Of a DNA stretch of 64,000 bases, positions 10,834 to 23,255 are shown one piece after another. The stretch is from Aselliscus stoliczkanus. Taxonomy: Eukaryota; Chordata; Mammalia; Chiroptera; Hipposideridae. The notes under the pieces are model-generated. The model was given only the letters and a program-made list of their open reading frames with translations. It searched no databases and was not told the DNA's origin. Where the stretch lies: contig CM066731.1 in the NCBI GenBank assembly GCA_033961575.1, positions 130,999,001-131,063,000 of the forward strand, written 5' to 3'. The position numbers and the translations under genes are program-made. Position 1 is the stretch's first letter, and each line of letters opens with the position of its first letter.

Positions 10834-13800
10834 TATTAAAATGCTAATATTAATGTAAGAAACTCCATAAAACAACTGTTTTAATGAAAACAAAGGTTAA
10901 GGAGTTCTTTACATTTCATGGCCTGAAACTTGCTTGACTGTGAAAATAGGACTACATCTAAGCCGTAACAACAGCTTCTATTCCAGGAGTCTAAGGATAA
11001 TGCCTGGGTATGGGCTTTCTGCTTGATAAAGGCCTCATATCTCACACTCCAAGCTGACTCACTGACACTGTTTTCTTTTTTCTGAGGACCCCAAAGATAG
11101 TCACATTGACTTTGCTTTCACCTCCATCATTATTATTAATCAGTGCCCACCTGAGCAAGTCAGATCCCCCATCACTTATAAAAATCACAGTGAAGATATC
11201 ACACAGCCCTCCAGATAATCTGAAGGGTTTTGCTACTGAAGAATGCTAAAAAGTTCACTTTTACACTATTCCCATTCAGTTTTCCCCTCAAGACTGTCAT
11301 TATTTGGTCTTAAGACAGGAAATCATTCACAATAACTACTCAAAGTCCAAGGTATTTGAATGCAGCACAGGCATATCTGTGTTGTTGAGAGGGAGCAGAA
11401 CATTACATGAGAGACTAAGGAAGTAGCACTTTTTACTTGAAGACTGGTACTAGTACTAAAATGCAAGTTCATTACAGGCTGTGAGCGTCAATAACCAGGT
11501 AGGAATAGAATGAGATAATCCTGATTATCCAGAAATGGACCGAGAGAGCCTCTCCTAAGCAGCCTCTAGGGTATAGGAACTCATCATCAGTCCACCTTCC
11601 TGATGCCAGAAAGGAGACACACCTATGGTCAAGGAAGTCCCTGGGGTACAGGGGGAGGGGATGGGGGGAGGGAAGAGGGAGAATAAAGAAAAATTGCCAG
11701 AAGCTATTTATATTGAACACAAGCAAACTTAAAACAAATACACATAATTTGAGATGGTCTAAAAAGTATTTGTAAACCCTTATTTATTTATGTGATGAGG
11801 ATTTGCAGTCCTAGATTTAGTGGAGACTAAAGAAAAGTGATAAACAATTTTAACATAGCTTATAGTTTTATCAAAAAATCCAACTTAACATTCAAGACAA
11901 AGTTCATGTTTATTTTTGGTACACTAGGCACATGGGGGATATGTGCCTTTATTTCATTTCCACCATTAAAAGCATATACTTGACAAATATATTTTGCTTT
12001 TGGCATTCAAAAACTCTAGTTAAGTAAATAAAATGAGAATTGATTCACTAAAAAATAAAAATTACCTATGAAATGAAGTCAAATTTCCTAACTTTCTAAA
12101 CTATTTTCAGTTGAAATTAGGCAAAATATAAGGAAAAAACTGTCTCAATAAACACACACAAACACTAAATTATGCTGGTCAGTTGATACAATTTAGGCTC
12201 CTATTCACTCAAAATATGATCTTCTGCCTACATATTTGAAGTAAAAAAAAAAAAAAAACTTTAAAGCCATCTTGTAGTACCAATTCGACATTATTTTTTT
12301 TTTGAAAAAGCCTTACATTTATTCAAAGAGTCTGATACGAATATATACTCAATGTTTTGACCTTTGCATTCTACAAATATGGTATTTAAACAAGTGTGTT
12401 CCCAACTGAAAAGTTTTAAAATAGTTTCTTCTCCATGCCTCATTATATAATAATCACTATATAAAATTTCTACCACATAGGACTATGATAAAAGGCCAAA
12501 ATTAAAGGTAAAGGTAAGAAAGCATTACCTAATAATGTGAAAATTTTAGGAAAAACTTAAAATTTTTATATCAGGTATTTTATTTATTTCACTACACTAC
12601 GTAACATGTAATCAAAATGAAATCGGTTACAGGATTACAGCAAGCCACCTTCTCCTCTGGGCTGTAACATTACTGTCAGGATTTTTTTTTAGAAAGAAAA
12701 ATTTGATATCAATATGATGTGACACAACTGCATCAAACCTTAATTTCATTCACAGTAAGAAGTCACAGGATTAAATAACACTGTGCGGTCTTTTAGAAAA
12801 GTTTATTGCTTCCAGATGGATTCAAGTTTCCTTTCAGCCCTGATTACATCTAATATGCACAGGGTGCCAACATTAAAAAGAGCAGAGTCAAAAATATCAT
12901 TTATATAAGATAGCAAGGGGCGGGGGAGAGAAACTTCTCCTTCTAAATTGGTTGTTCTAGTAAGGTCTTGGCTATTTTTAAGACATTATAATAAACATAT
13001 AATTTAAGAAAACAAATATCATACTATGTAAATGTCTTAAGTAATGGCGGTTTTACAGAAAAACACAAATCTACGTCAAAGTACTATAAAATGACTCCTA
13101 GCTCAAGCTGCATGCTCTCTGCCCCCATGTTGGGTTGTGCCATGTGTCACACTGCATGAGGCTTGCTACCAAGATGTCCACCTGTGCCTCTGTGGCAGAA
13201 GAGGCATCCATGTTTATTTCATTTAATGACACTGTTGAATATAAGCCATTGTGATCAGCTATATAAAGGCTTTCAAAAGTACTGAATACTTAAAGGCATG
13301 TCTTCTAAGTTTAAGGGTGGAAGTAAATTACTACCTGTATTTAAAATAGCATTTTCTTATGCAACTGAAGTATCTACCATAATAAATAAAATCATTTCTA
13401 TAAAACCCAAACAAAGCTTTCCCCAAAATGTGAATTAAAAAATAAAATCACATCTGCTCTGTCTAGTCTATGAGAGAAAAGTGATAAAAATTCATGATTG
13501 AACAATTTCAGTCTGTAGATCAAGAGCCAAATTTTTTAAGTATAGTAAAACTATAACACTTATATTTTCTCATTTTCTTAAATTTAATTTTTCAATAGTT
13601 CTAAAAAATTATACAATTACAAATGTGATTGAATTTAAATGTTAAACAATTTATGTAGCCTTCAAAACGGATTATCAATTTGAATACACTTATGGTCTCA
13701 AAGCTCAAAAGAAGAGAAAACTGATTAATTTCTACAAAAACATGAAATCTTTCTTCCTAGAGAACCACTGAGAAAAGCAGTACTACAATAATTCCTACCC

Positions 13801-14800
13801 ATGCCTAGCTTTGTTCTGTGGATATGCAACCAAAACTAAAAGAAATATTATTACAACATTTTATTACTTGCATTTTCTTTAGAGAGAAACAAGTCCCTTT
13901 ATGTAAGGGATACAAATGAATGTTAACATTTCAGGTGATTTTTATGGAAGTTTGTCACTATCTTTTATTTAATTAATTTTTAAGTGATATTTAAAATGGA
14001 TATGAATATTAAAGGTTTTCATTTTAAATAAATTCAAATATCAGGGCAATAGCCCTGATCAACTGCTTGAAAATGCTTCAACACAGAGAGCAATCAAAAA
14101 GGGATCAAATTATACTAAAATTCGACTTAAAGTTACGTATCATATCAATAACAGATCAATGAAAGAGAGTTCAACTGGTTAGGCTACCAGGCACTAAAGG
14201 AAATAATGTTTTATGTCAGCAGATGTCTTGTCCATTAAATATTTCTAATATTTCCAAATACTAATACACATTTGAATTAACTATTGCTAATCAAATACTA
14301 CTTTGTTTTCGATAATGGTTAACTATTCTTAAACTGGTCACACTGTCTTTTAACATACTAGTAACATGTTACTAACAAGTAACATGCTTGTGGAAAAATG
14401 ATTTGAGTTTTGGTCATTCTTTCAATAATTGGAAACTGAACTCTTTCCACATGCCAGACTTGTTTTGTAGAAAGAAGCCTTTTAGATAGAGATCTTCCCT
14501 GACTACCCAATAAGTAATCATTGAACAAAAATCAGAAAAAAATAAGGGAACAAGCCATGCAGGTACACATATCCAGAATATCCCGTCTGCAATTCCCAAA
14601 CTCCCAAAGCTCTGAAAACTGTATGTTTTTTGCTTAAATCATTTGGCAGCAAAAGATAGCTGACTTCATGCTGTAGCAAAACTGGGACTGAATTGACAGT
14701 GTGATTTTCAGTATTTATCTCACTTAGCAAAGGTATTCTTAATGTTTCATTCAGAAATTTAATGAGTTTGATTATGGGATGCTATCTGAAGCCAATTGTT

Positions 14801-14804
<4 letters not shown>
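10834..14804. other. unique intronic DNA
   Basis: AT-rich with no recognised repeat or exon. A G-rich run at 11640-11675 (GGGG, GGGGG, GGGG, GGGGGG, GGG separated by short spacers) could form a G-quadruplex on the plus strand. An A16 tract lies at 12243. Confidence 0.4.

Positions 14805-14857
<53 letters not shown>
14805..14857. repeat. (TA)n microsatellite
   Basis: About 26 uninterrupted TA units; likely polymorphic and cruciform-prone. Confidence 0.97.
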
Positions 14858-14859
<2 letters not shown>

Positions 14860-14879
14860 ATCCTGTATTAGCCTCCTAA

Positions 14880-16010
14880 AATCTGTAGATATCTGAATTT
14901 TTAACACACATAGCTGGTTCCAAAAGTTTCTGGGCAGAGGGAACAGTAATAAGTGTAAAGGCCCCAAGGCAAGAGTATATTTGGTGTATTCAAAAAAAAA
15001 ACAGTAAGATGTGACTGCAGCTGGTGAGACAGGAGCAGAGGGGCAAGACACGAGAAGAGAACGATTGGCAGTAGGTAGACATGTAGAGGTATGCAGACTA
15101 CAGTGAGGGCTTTGGATTTTAGCCTGAATAAGATACGAGGTCACTGGAAGTTTTTGAGCAGAATGGGATATGATCTGATGTACAGTTTAAAAAGTAGCAG
15201 TGTATCTGCTACACGGAGAATAGACCGATAGGGAACTTAAAGGTAGAGAAACGAAGGAGGCTTATACAATAGAGGTGAGAAATGATGGTTTCTCATACCA
15301 AGGTGGTGGCAGAGGTGCTGCTCAATTTGGGGTATATTTCAAAGAAAGAGGCAACAGGATTTATTTATAGATTGGCTGTAGAGTCAGAGAGAAAGTGGCA
15401 TCTAGCAGATTTCCACATAGTGTTGGCTTAGGCAATTAGAATGAGGAAGTTCCCATGTACTGAGATGGAAAAATTCATAGGAAGTGCATATTTGGAAGTT
15501 GTAGGAGGGATTGTGGACTTTGTTTTAGAACATAAGTTTGATATATCTGTTAGACCTCTAAGTTAACATTTAAGTTAGATTGATAAATCTGAAATTTTGA
15601 GGAATGGTCTGGACTAGACATATACATTTGAATGTCATTAGCACCTAGATATATAGCATTTGAAGCCAGAAACTATAGGAGGTTGAACCAGAGAGAGAAT
15701 GGAAGCAGACAATAAGAGGTCAGAGGACAGCCATGGGAAAATGAGGATAGCCAAGAGAGGAGACAGAAGGAGCAAGCCAGGGGGTATGAGGAGAACCAAG
15801 ACTGACACCTGGCAATGTAAGAGAAATATCCAGGAGCATGGTGTATTTAACTGTCAAACTCTATCCATAGGTCAAGTCACATGACCTTGACAAGTGTGCT
15901 GTGGAGGGATTGGACTCAAAAGCTTTGATTATAGAAGATTTAAGAAAGAATGAGAAAAAAGTAGACTAAATATGGAAGTCCAGCTAGAAAATTGGGGGAG
16001 GGCAAAGAAA
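14880..16010 (-). mobile_element. L2 LINE with reverse transcriptase region
   Basis: Reverse complement of L2 text: CCCCAAGGCAAGAG and GGGCTTTGGATTTTAGCCTG on plus are the complements of L2 '...caaagtccttaccat...'. Further right, about 15625-15680 read on minus gives a decayed equivalent of the L2 'FKYHLYADDSQIY' motif (here A-I-Y-L-G-A-N-D-I-Q-M-Y), so part of the RT palm is present but the YADD aspartate pair is damaged. Old and dead. Confidence 0.72.
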
Positions 16011-16039
16011 TGGGACCAAGTGCTCTACATGGATTATTT

Positions 16040-16200
16040 TAAATTATATTACAAATAGTTCTATAAGGTAAAAACTATCTCTCTTTAGGGATGAGGGTGT
16101 AGAAATTAAGAAAGTGGGGTGACAATGATTTTAATGATGATGCTAGAATCTGATTCCAAGAATACCCAATTATCAAAGCTCATCCTCCTATGCTACACAC
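16040..16200 (-). mobile_element. probable MIR fragment
   Basis: TTCTATAAGGTAAAAACTAT and a following 'gaaattaagaaagtgg' segment resemble reverse MIR. Weak. Confidence 0.4.
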
Positions 16201-16374
16201 AGCTTCCTAGGAATTTACCATACAAAATAGACAAATATTGAGAAATGTCATAGTCTTCTCAGAAAGAACACTAGTGTGGGAGCTGGGAGCCTTAGCTCTG
16301 TCACCAATCTTGAGGAAAACACCTTAACTTCTGAGCTTGAGCACTCATCCATAAAATAAGAGGAATGCAGTGGA

Positions 16375-16500
16375 TTCATTCATTCCTTCATTCATTCATT
16401 CATTCAACAAATATTTGTTGAGTCATTTGCTGGACACTGTTCTAGGTGTTAAAGAAACAGCAGAGATGAAGAAAACAGGAACTTACCCTTAGTAAGGAAG
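16375..16500 (-). mobile_element. L2 3' end
   Basis: (ATTC)n followed by AACAAATATTTGTTGAG and CTGGACACTGTTCTAGGTG, the reverse complement of the L2 terminus (…cagtgcc…aataaatgtttgttgaatgaatga). Confidence 0.75.
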
Positions 16501-16599
16501 ATGACAAACATTCAATCTAATCTAAAGTATCTTTCAGCTCTAAAATGTTATAATAGTTGTTTAATAAATATTAATAGACAAAAATTTCCACTCAAGGTT

Positions 16600-16785
16600 A
16601 ATGCAAACAGGTTTATATTTATTAGATCACAGAAACCTCACAGCACTGTATGCTCAGTACTATTATTATACCCCAGTTTACAATGGGGGTGGGGAGGGGA
16701 AGCTTACAACTTTAATAGTGTGTCCTACAATCATATAGGAAGTGGCAAAATCCAAATTCTAACAGGTCTAGAATGATCTAGTTCT
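16600..16785 (-). mobile_element. MIR fossil
   Basis: CTCAGTACTATTATTATACC and CCAGTTTACAATGG are reverse MIR landmarks. Confidence 0.6.
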
Positions 16786-17992
16786 AGAAACCCATCCTTC
16801 AAAGACTCTCGATAGTATAATATACTATTATGTCCCATTTTACTGGTGTTTAACTCTCCTCTCCTGTTATTTTACTTTTCTTGGTGGGTCTCTGAATGTT
16901 GAAAATGGGAAACAATCAAGAGTCAGACAGAAAAAGAAACTGCAGAAGTGAAAATTAATATTAAAAAAAAATCAAGAAAACCAAAGAACCCAAAGAAAAC
17001 CAAAGCCATGGATTAACATGAACAAAAATGAAGTCTGAGAAGTCACAGAAGGGGAAGCGAACAGCCCTGGAGCTGCTGTAGAGGACAATTGTCAGGCCTG
17101 GTTAACTACGGCTCCAGCAGGGATGCTCAGAGGCCTGGCTTCTCCCATTTTCTCCCAAATCTCTCAAACATGTCCATTCATCAACGTTCCTGAGAATCAA
17201 AACTTCTAAAAAGCCTAACAAGGTAAATATGCTCCCTAAATATTTCAGAGGAACTCTGGATATTTTCTCATACGTTTTGGTACAACCATGTTTAAAAGGA
17301 AAGCAGTCCTTGAGGGTTAAAATGTAAAAACTTTATAGAAATCAGAGAGGGAGAAAGGAGGCAGAGTTGAGTTGCCTGGTCTTAACGACCACTGAGGTCA
17401 CCCTGATTTTCTGCAAAGGACCAGTATCTGGCTCCTCCCTCTGCATCAGGGATTTCCAGTCCGGACCAAGCACTCAGGGAGCCTCACTATATCTGGGATC
17501 CATTTTATCTTTCCTACTATTCAACAGAAAGTGGTGACATTAGAGTAACTGCATTTTTCATTTTGAAGAACTATTCATGAAGCTAGCATATTCTCCTCAT
17601 ATACTGAAGATTATTTGCAGATCATACTGCTTTATAAATTGTAGAGACAAGTATCTTTCATCAATAATCTATTTCGTTTTTAAATTTGAGTGCCTACTGT
17701 ATGATAAGTGTTTTCTGACCTAAATATTGAGGATTGAAGGATGATTAGTTATGGCTCTTTCCCAGTAGCAGTTAGTATATTGTGGAGTAGAAGCACATTT
17801 GGGTAGCTAACCATGATGCTGAACGTCACCATACTCTTATTCCCAAATTACTGCTTTACAAGAGGACACTGGGACCCACAGGAGATTTTAATCATCCAAT
17901 CTGTTTCTCTATTCATCATACTTGTCTTCTGCCCAGCGTACTTTTTCAACATAGACTCTGGTTCATTCGTGTACTCTAAAGGCCTCTTTTTA
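16786..17992. other. unique intronic DNA
   Basis: No repeat or exon recognised. Confidence 0.4.
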
Positions 17993-18088
17993 TTTTTGTT
18001 TAATTTTATTTATTTATTGATTAGTTTCAGGTGTACAAAACAATAGTTAGACATTTACACACCTCACAAATTGCTCCCTCCCTCCCAA
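17993..18088 (-). mobile_element. very short 5'-truncated L1 3' end
   Basis: Contains GTTTCAGGTGTACAAAACAA and CCTCACAAATTGCTCCC, the reverse of the lineage's L1 3'UTR. Flanked by perfect 16-bp duplications TAAAGGCCTCTTTTTA at 17977-17992 and 18089-18104. Only 96 bp were inserted. Confidence 0.9.
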
Positions 18089-18104
18089 TAAAGGCCTCTT
18101 TTTA

Positions 18105-18974
18105 AAAATGGTCCTGCATTAAAAGGTCAAATTAGAACTAAATTTCCCTGTGATAAATGAGCTTTTATTTATATTTGCTTTTACCTATTCTTCTATATTA
18201 GCTGGCTTTCTACACTGAGTACAATTTACATGTAATAAGAAAATCTGTAGTTTTTACATTACCTGAAATTAGTTCTCTATTTCAACTGTTTGTTTCCTTC
18301 ATTAAGTTTCATTAAGCAGCTAAGAATGACTGACAAGAGAGTAAACATTATATTCAGAAGCTCAGCTATTTCCCAAGACTCAGTAGAAATAAAATTAATA
18401 CTAAGAAATAAAACTCTTTACATGTTTTCCAGATAACCATATTCATTCATTCAGTCATTTATTTATTCATTCATTCAATTAATGTACTACCTGCCTTGCA
18501 TGGGAGCAGCCAGTTTTCACTGTAAATAGCATGGTACAGAAACACAGGGATCACGTACCTGCCTGGCTGGGCACTAAATCAGACACTTCTCTCATTTAAC
18601 TATAAATCATCTTCAGGTTATGGTAAGAATTAAAGAATACAGGCATTCTTGTTTCTATATTTTAGAACAGATCCTCAGAGAGAAGGGACTTATTGATTAC
18701 AGATATAAATGACACAGCCTTAATTGCAGCCTAAGGCTGGACTTGAAGGCTAATACTTTTTTTCTTCTGTTCTGTAGGCTAGAGAGACATATAAAAAAAC
18801 CACCCTGTAATTACCATTGCATTATATGCTTTATAATTAGGCTTTGAGAGATATGGTTCATTCCATAGAATGGGCTCATGTTTCAGGTTACCTTTTGCTG
18901 TCATTCTGAAACCCCAGAAAAGCACCACTTCAATTTTCATTAAGAAAAAGGTACCAAAGAGAAGCAACCGAGCT
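18105..18974. other. unique intronic DNA with a TTCA-rich run
   Basis: (ATTC)n-like repeats at about 18442-18480 suggest an L2 remnant; otherwise nothing recognised. Confidence 0.4.
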
Positions 18975-19312
18975 GAGTGATTCAAAGCATGGCCTCTTAT
19001 GAAAGGGGTTGGAATCCAGGCTCTGCCTCTTACTGGTGTGTCTTTGGAGAAGTTACTTGAAGTCTTCCTCTTCAGTGTCCTCATCTAGAAAATGGGCATG
19101 ATAATGAACCCTACCTCCAAAGACTGTTGTGAAGATTCCGTGAGTTAATCTTGGGTTGTCGGGAAAATCATTACGTACTTTTTCTGTTTTTCATTGCAAA
19201 AATATGCCATAACTTTTCCGACAACCCAATATATAAGATGCATGTAACAGGTTCTGGCACAACAAGGTGCTATATAAGTGTTTGCTCTTGTAATTAATGA
19301 TTATTATTATTA
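18975..19312 (+). mobile_element. MIR SINE, split by a MITE
   Basis: TTGGAATCCAGGCTCTGCC, ATCTAGAAAATGGGCATGAT and GTTGTGAAGATTCCGTGAGT are MIR landmarks in order. The 3' part resumes after 19229 with CATGTAACAGGTTCTGGCAC. Confidence 0.82.
19151..19229. mobile_element. 79-bp MADE1-like mariner MITE
   Basis: Near-complete palindrome with termini TTGGGTTGTCGG and CCGACAACCCAA around a TTTTTCTGTTTTTCATTGCA centre. It resembles primate MADE1 (80 bp, TTAGGTTGG termini) in size and plan but differs in end sequence. TA follows on the right; the left flank reads TC, presumably a mutated TA. Inserted within a MIR. Confidence 0.82.
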
Positions 19313-22149
19313 TGTCATTATTATCTGAACTAATTCAACAAACCATCTGCAGTCCCCACACCAGGACCTGAATCAGATAAACCAGGAAAGTAGCATGTGT
19401 GACAGGATGGCAATAGGCAGGAATGATCTGAGTACGCCTCTACCTTACACTTAGAGTATAAAATGCCCTGGCCTTGTTTCAAATTTACAAAGGTAGTTCC
19501 TATTAAGTAGCGGGAATTCTAAGTGCCTTCCTCAAAGCAGACTAGGAAACCTCCTTTGGTACAAAGGGTCTACTAAGAAATTTATGCAATAGGTTAGGAG
19601 GAGAAAAGTAGGAATTGTGAGAGCACAGAAAATAATGGGAAAATTAGAAATAATAGTAAGAGGAAAAAATTACCAGATTACTAAAATTACTAAAAAATTA
19701 CTCATGTGCCACTGCTACTCTCCTTGATCCTAGGCAGGTGCAAATATTTTCCCAAATATTTTGGGAAGTGTATCAAGCTCAGTTTGTATTCATTCTGAAA
19801 GGGTTTCCAAATTTGTGCCCTACTCACAATGCAAACTTCTTCATCAGTTCCACTCCAGGATGAGATGACAATGTTTTTGACAAACACTAATGATTATGTA
19901 GCGTGGCTCAAAAATTTGATCACAATCACCTGGTTTTATCATCTTGTGGTCTTTCTTTGGATCCTGGATTTTGTTACAGAAATATAGGGCTGTGCTGAGA
20001 AGGAAAACCTTTGCACACCCTATCAATAGAAGGAAACTCTGCATACATTGCTGCTCTGAGTTTTGAAACACTAGATGCTGTGAAAGCACACCATCCCTGA
20101 AATATGCCACTTTCCTTATTCACCATTTCAGACTCTCAACAGATGTGAAAACTACACCATAGCAACAGTTTGCAAGTGAAGGAGTTGCTAAGTATTGGAG
20201 ATAAAATGACACGTCTATAAGATCATCATGAACAACAAAAATACGTGCTAATCACCTAAGATACACAAAATAATACCCATAGCACAGTTATTTCAGAATA
20301 TTCTCAAAATATAATGTCTTATCCTGAAGGTTTCATTTGTGTTCAAACTGCTTTTGTGAAAAAAACAATGTAAACAACTCTATATTTAGATGATCTTGGT
20401 GCTAACTGGCTGTTTAGACCACCTTGACCATTGACAAACCCTTATTCAAAAAGATTCAGACTTCAAACACTAACACCATCAACTTCAGAAATTTTTGTGA
20501 ACACCTCCACAACTCTGTAGCTGGCTATGTAAAGAAATGGTTTATACACTGGTTCTCAAACTAACCTCCAGATAATTCCAGACCTTCCATGCCATAGACC
20601 CAAGTAGCCCTGCTTTGCTTTATCTACTGGGGGAGGGGAGAAAGGGAGCTTAAAGATGCCCTTGGAATGAAGCAATCAAAATTACAGAAACTACTGCTTT
20701 TGTGCAGTTGTTAATATAAGGAACCATGGATCTCCCAGGGCCCAGTTTGTTTCAGAGTTACTTCAATGCTTGTAGATCAAGGATCAGTTCATTTGTTTAA
20801 AACACTATTTTCAGTGGACATAGTAAAAAAAAACAAAGGCAGTAACCCACAAAAATATGGCTGAAAGCCTCAGTCTCAATATATTAAGATCTGGAATTCT
20901 AGATACCCTGCTCCAAAACGTTGTCAAAAGAACTTCCCAAAAATGTGACATTTGAAGGCTTTTCCTGATATTTAAAGGGATAGATGAGCTGAAGCTTACA
21001 TAAGTTCATTTTCCTTTTAATGTATTTTAGAATTACTACATTATTTTTCTAATACCTGTATGCAGTTACCACCTACACAAGATTATTGTAATCTACCCCA
21101 GGTACTTACTGCTGAGATCAGCAATTTAATGCCCTTTGTTTGCCAAATTTTTGTTTTCCCAGGAACCAATCCCACTCTATAAAGATGAGTTTCCAGGATA
21201 CATATAATTATGCTGGGTATAACATCTGTTGCTTTGCATGTTCAGAGCCTTACCAAACCAAGGTAAGAACACACTTCTATGTCGACTTCAGGGAGAATGG
21301 GTGAAGTATTAAAAGCTTAAATACTCAGATTTTTTAAAAACAGTATTCATCAAAAGTAAAAGTTAATTCTAATTTAAATACTTCCAAATAGAATTAACTC
21401 ATTTCAGTCCCTATTTCAATAAATGTTAAGGCAGTTATTATACCATTTTTCAATATCATCACTTGATATCCTGACAATTATCTTACTATGATTTCATATA
21501 GGAATCTTAGTGAATTTTTTACTTCAGTTAATTTTTCAGAAGCAGACCGTCTAGCCAAAAAAAAAAAAAAAAAAAAAAAAAAAGCAACTATAATCAAGGA
21601 CACCAGAAAATAATCCTGGTGACCTCTTTTCTGTATTTCACCCTTTAATAGCACAGTGGATTTACGCAACAGATAGGACAGGGTTGCACTTTTAAAATGT
21701 AGGTCAGTATTTTGATGGCACTGCAAAAGTGAATTATACAGACTTGACAAAAGCAGAGCAATATTAACCCAAATCACTTCTATGACTGGCCTTTTAAGGT
21801 TTCCCCAACAATCTAATAGTCCAAAGATCTTCTCAATATACAAGATAATTATTTATTGGCAAGATATACCAAGAAGATATGGAGATAAGTACACATAAAT
21901 TTTGGTGCCAAAACCTGGAAAAATCCCTTAGCAAATGGGGGAATAATAAGACATTGTCATTTCTTACCAAATATTATTACTCATAAACAAAAAACTGAAG
22001 CAATGAGTTCATCATGCTTTCAGAACAGTTTAAAAGAACAGCAAATGCCTAACAGTGTTAGTAACATTCAAATGTATTTCACTAGCTTCTAGAGCTGCTA
22101 TTGCTGCTATGATATAACTAAAAGATTGTTGTTTGCGCTGCATTTAGAC
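19313..22149. other. unique intronic DNA
   Basis: No exon or clear repeat recognised. A run of about 26 A lies at 21558. Confidence 0.4.
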
Positions 22150-22159
22150 TACTTAGATT

Positions 22160-22400
22160 TACCCAAGTTCACAGAGATTTAGAGTTGAGAAAACCTACTT
22201 AAGTGGTTACCAGAGGGTAAGGGGAGAGGAATGGTTGATGAGGGTAAATGGGGTCAAATATATGGTGATGGAAGGAGAACTGACTCTGGGTGGTGAGCAC
22301 ACAATGTGATACATAGATGATGTATTACTGAATTATACACCTAAAATCTATGTAACTTTACTAACAATTGTCACCCCAATAAACTTTAATTTTTAAAAAA
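22160..22400 (+). mobile_element. L1 3'UTR end
   Basis: AGTGGTTACCAGAGGGTAAG, GGTGATGGAAGGAGAACTGA, ACAATGTGATACATAGATGA and GTCACCCCAATAAACTTTAA are in the order of a laurasiatherian L1 3' end with polyadenylation signal. Confidence 0.85.
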
Positions 22401-22686
22401 GTATAAAAAACAACCCATATTTCCAAACAATTTTAACATCCTTTAGTTCACTTGACTCTCCTAACGATTCTTATTTCTCAGTGTTACATATAGTTTGAAA
22501 GTAAATAGCCATGTATTAACCATTATATTAAAAATCACAAAGAATCAAAGAAAAAAACCACACCTCACCATTAACAGAAATCTGGAAGAGGGGAGATAAA
22601 ACCCACTTTCATCAGGCTTGGAAAAGATTTAACCAAAGGAGTAAATTCACCTGTTATGGACTGAATTGTGTCTCCCCAAAATTCTT

Positions 22687-22796
22687 TTTTTTTCTTTTTC
22701 AGAGGGCAGTGTCACTGGCCTTTCTATGTGGGATCTGAACCGGGGCTGCTGGCTTCCCAAGCCAGCTCTTAACCACCACACCACTTGGCCGGCCCT
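22687..22796 (-). mobile_element. short-form tRNA-derived SINE, reverse, inside the LTR
   Basis: T-rich start, GGCAGTGTCACTGGCC, reverse B box and GGCCGGCCCT end. Perfect 15-bp duplication CTCCCCAAAATTCTT at 22672-22686 and 22797-22811. Confidence 0.93.
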
Positions 22797-22863
22797 CTCC
22801 CCAAAATTCTTATTTTGAAACCCTAATCTCCAATGTGACCATAGTTGGAGACAGAGCTTTTAA

Positions 22864-22924
22864 CACATTTTTTGCGGGAAACAAGTAAACACATCATATA
22901 GCTCAAATAACCGCTTACAAAGTG
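22864..22924. mobile_element. 61-bp TTAA-flanked insert, piggyBac-like MITE candidate
   Basis: The insert begins CACATTTTTTGCGGG and ends CCGCTTACAAAGTG, imperfect inverted repeats, with TTAA on each side (22860-22863 and 22925-22928). Removing it and one TTAA restores the expected MLT1 text GAGCTTTTAAGGAATGATTA. TTAA duplication is the piggyBac hallmark. The family is not recognised. Confidence 0.6.
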
Positions 22925-23255
22925 TTAAGGAATGATTAAGGTCAAATATGGTCATAAGGGTGGTGCCCTAATCCAATTGGACTGGTGTCCTAACACTAAA
23001 AGGAAGAAACACCAGAGATGTCTCTCTCTCCATGTGTGCACAGAGGAAAGGCTATGTGAGGGCACAGGGAGAAACTAGCCATATGCGAGGTTACAAAGAG
23101 TGGCGTCCCCAGAAACTAACCCTGACAGCGCCTTCATCTTGGACTTTGAGGCTCCGGAACTATGGGAAAATAAGTATATTTCTATTGCATAAGCCACCCA
23201 AGCTGTGGTATTTTGTTATGACAGCCCCAGCAGGCTACTACACCCTCCTTCCTTA

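Larger units (their letters stand above)
22654..23255 (+). mobile_element. MLT1-type (ERVL-MaLR) solo LTR with two insertions
   Basis: Starts TTATGGACTGAATTGTGTCT and ends with AAGCCACCCAAGCTGTGG, TTTTGTTATGACAGCCCCAG and CAGGCTACTACA. This is the standard MLT1 LTR layout with an AATAAG-type polyadenylation region. A SINE (22687-22796) and a 61-bp TTAA-flanked insert (22864-22924) interrupt it. No internal viral sequence is attached. Confidence 0.8.

Noticed and set aside
14782..15144. 120-residue minus frame
   Set aside because: Its C-terminal part is the (TA)n microsatellite and the rest is decayed L2.
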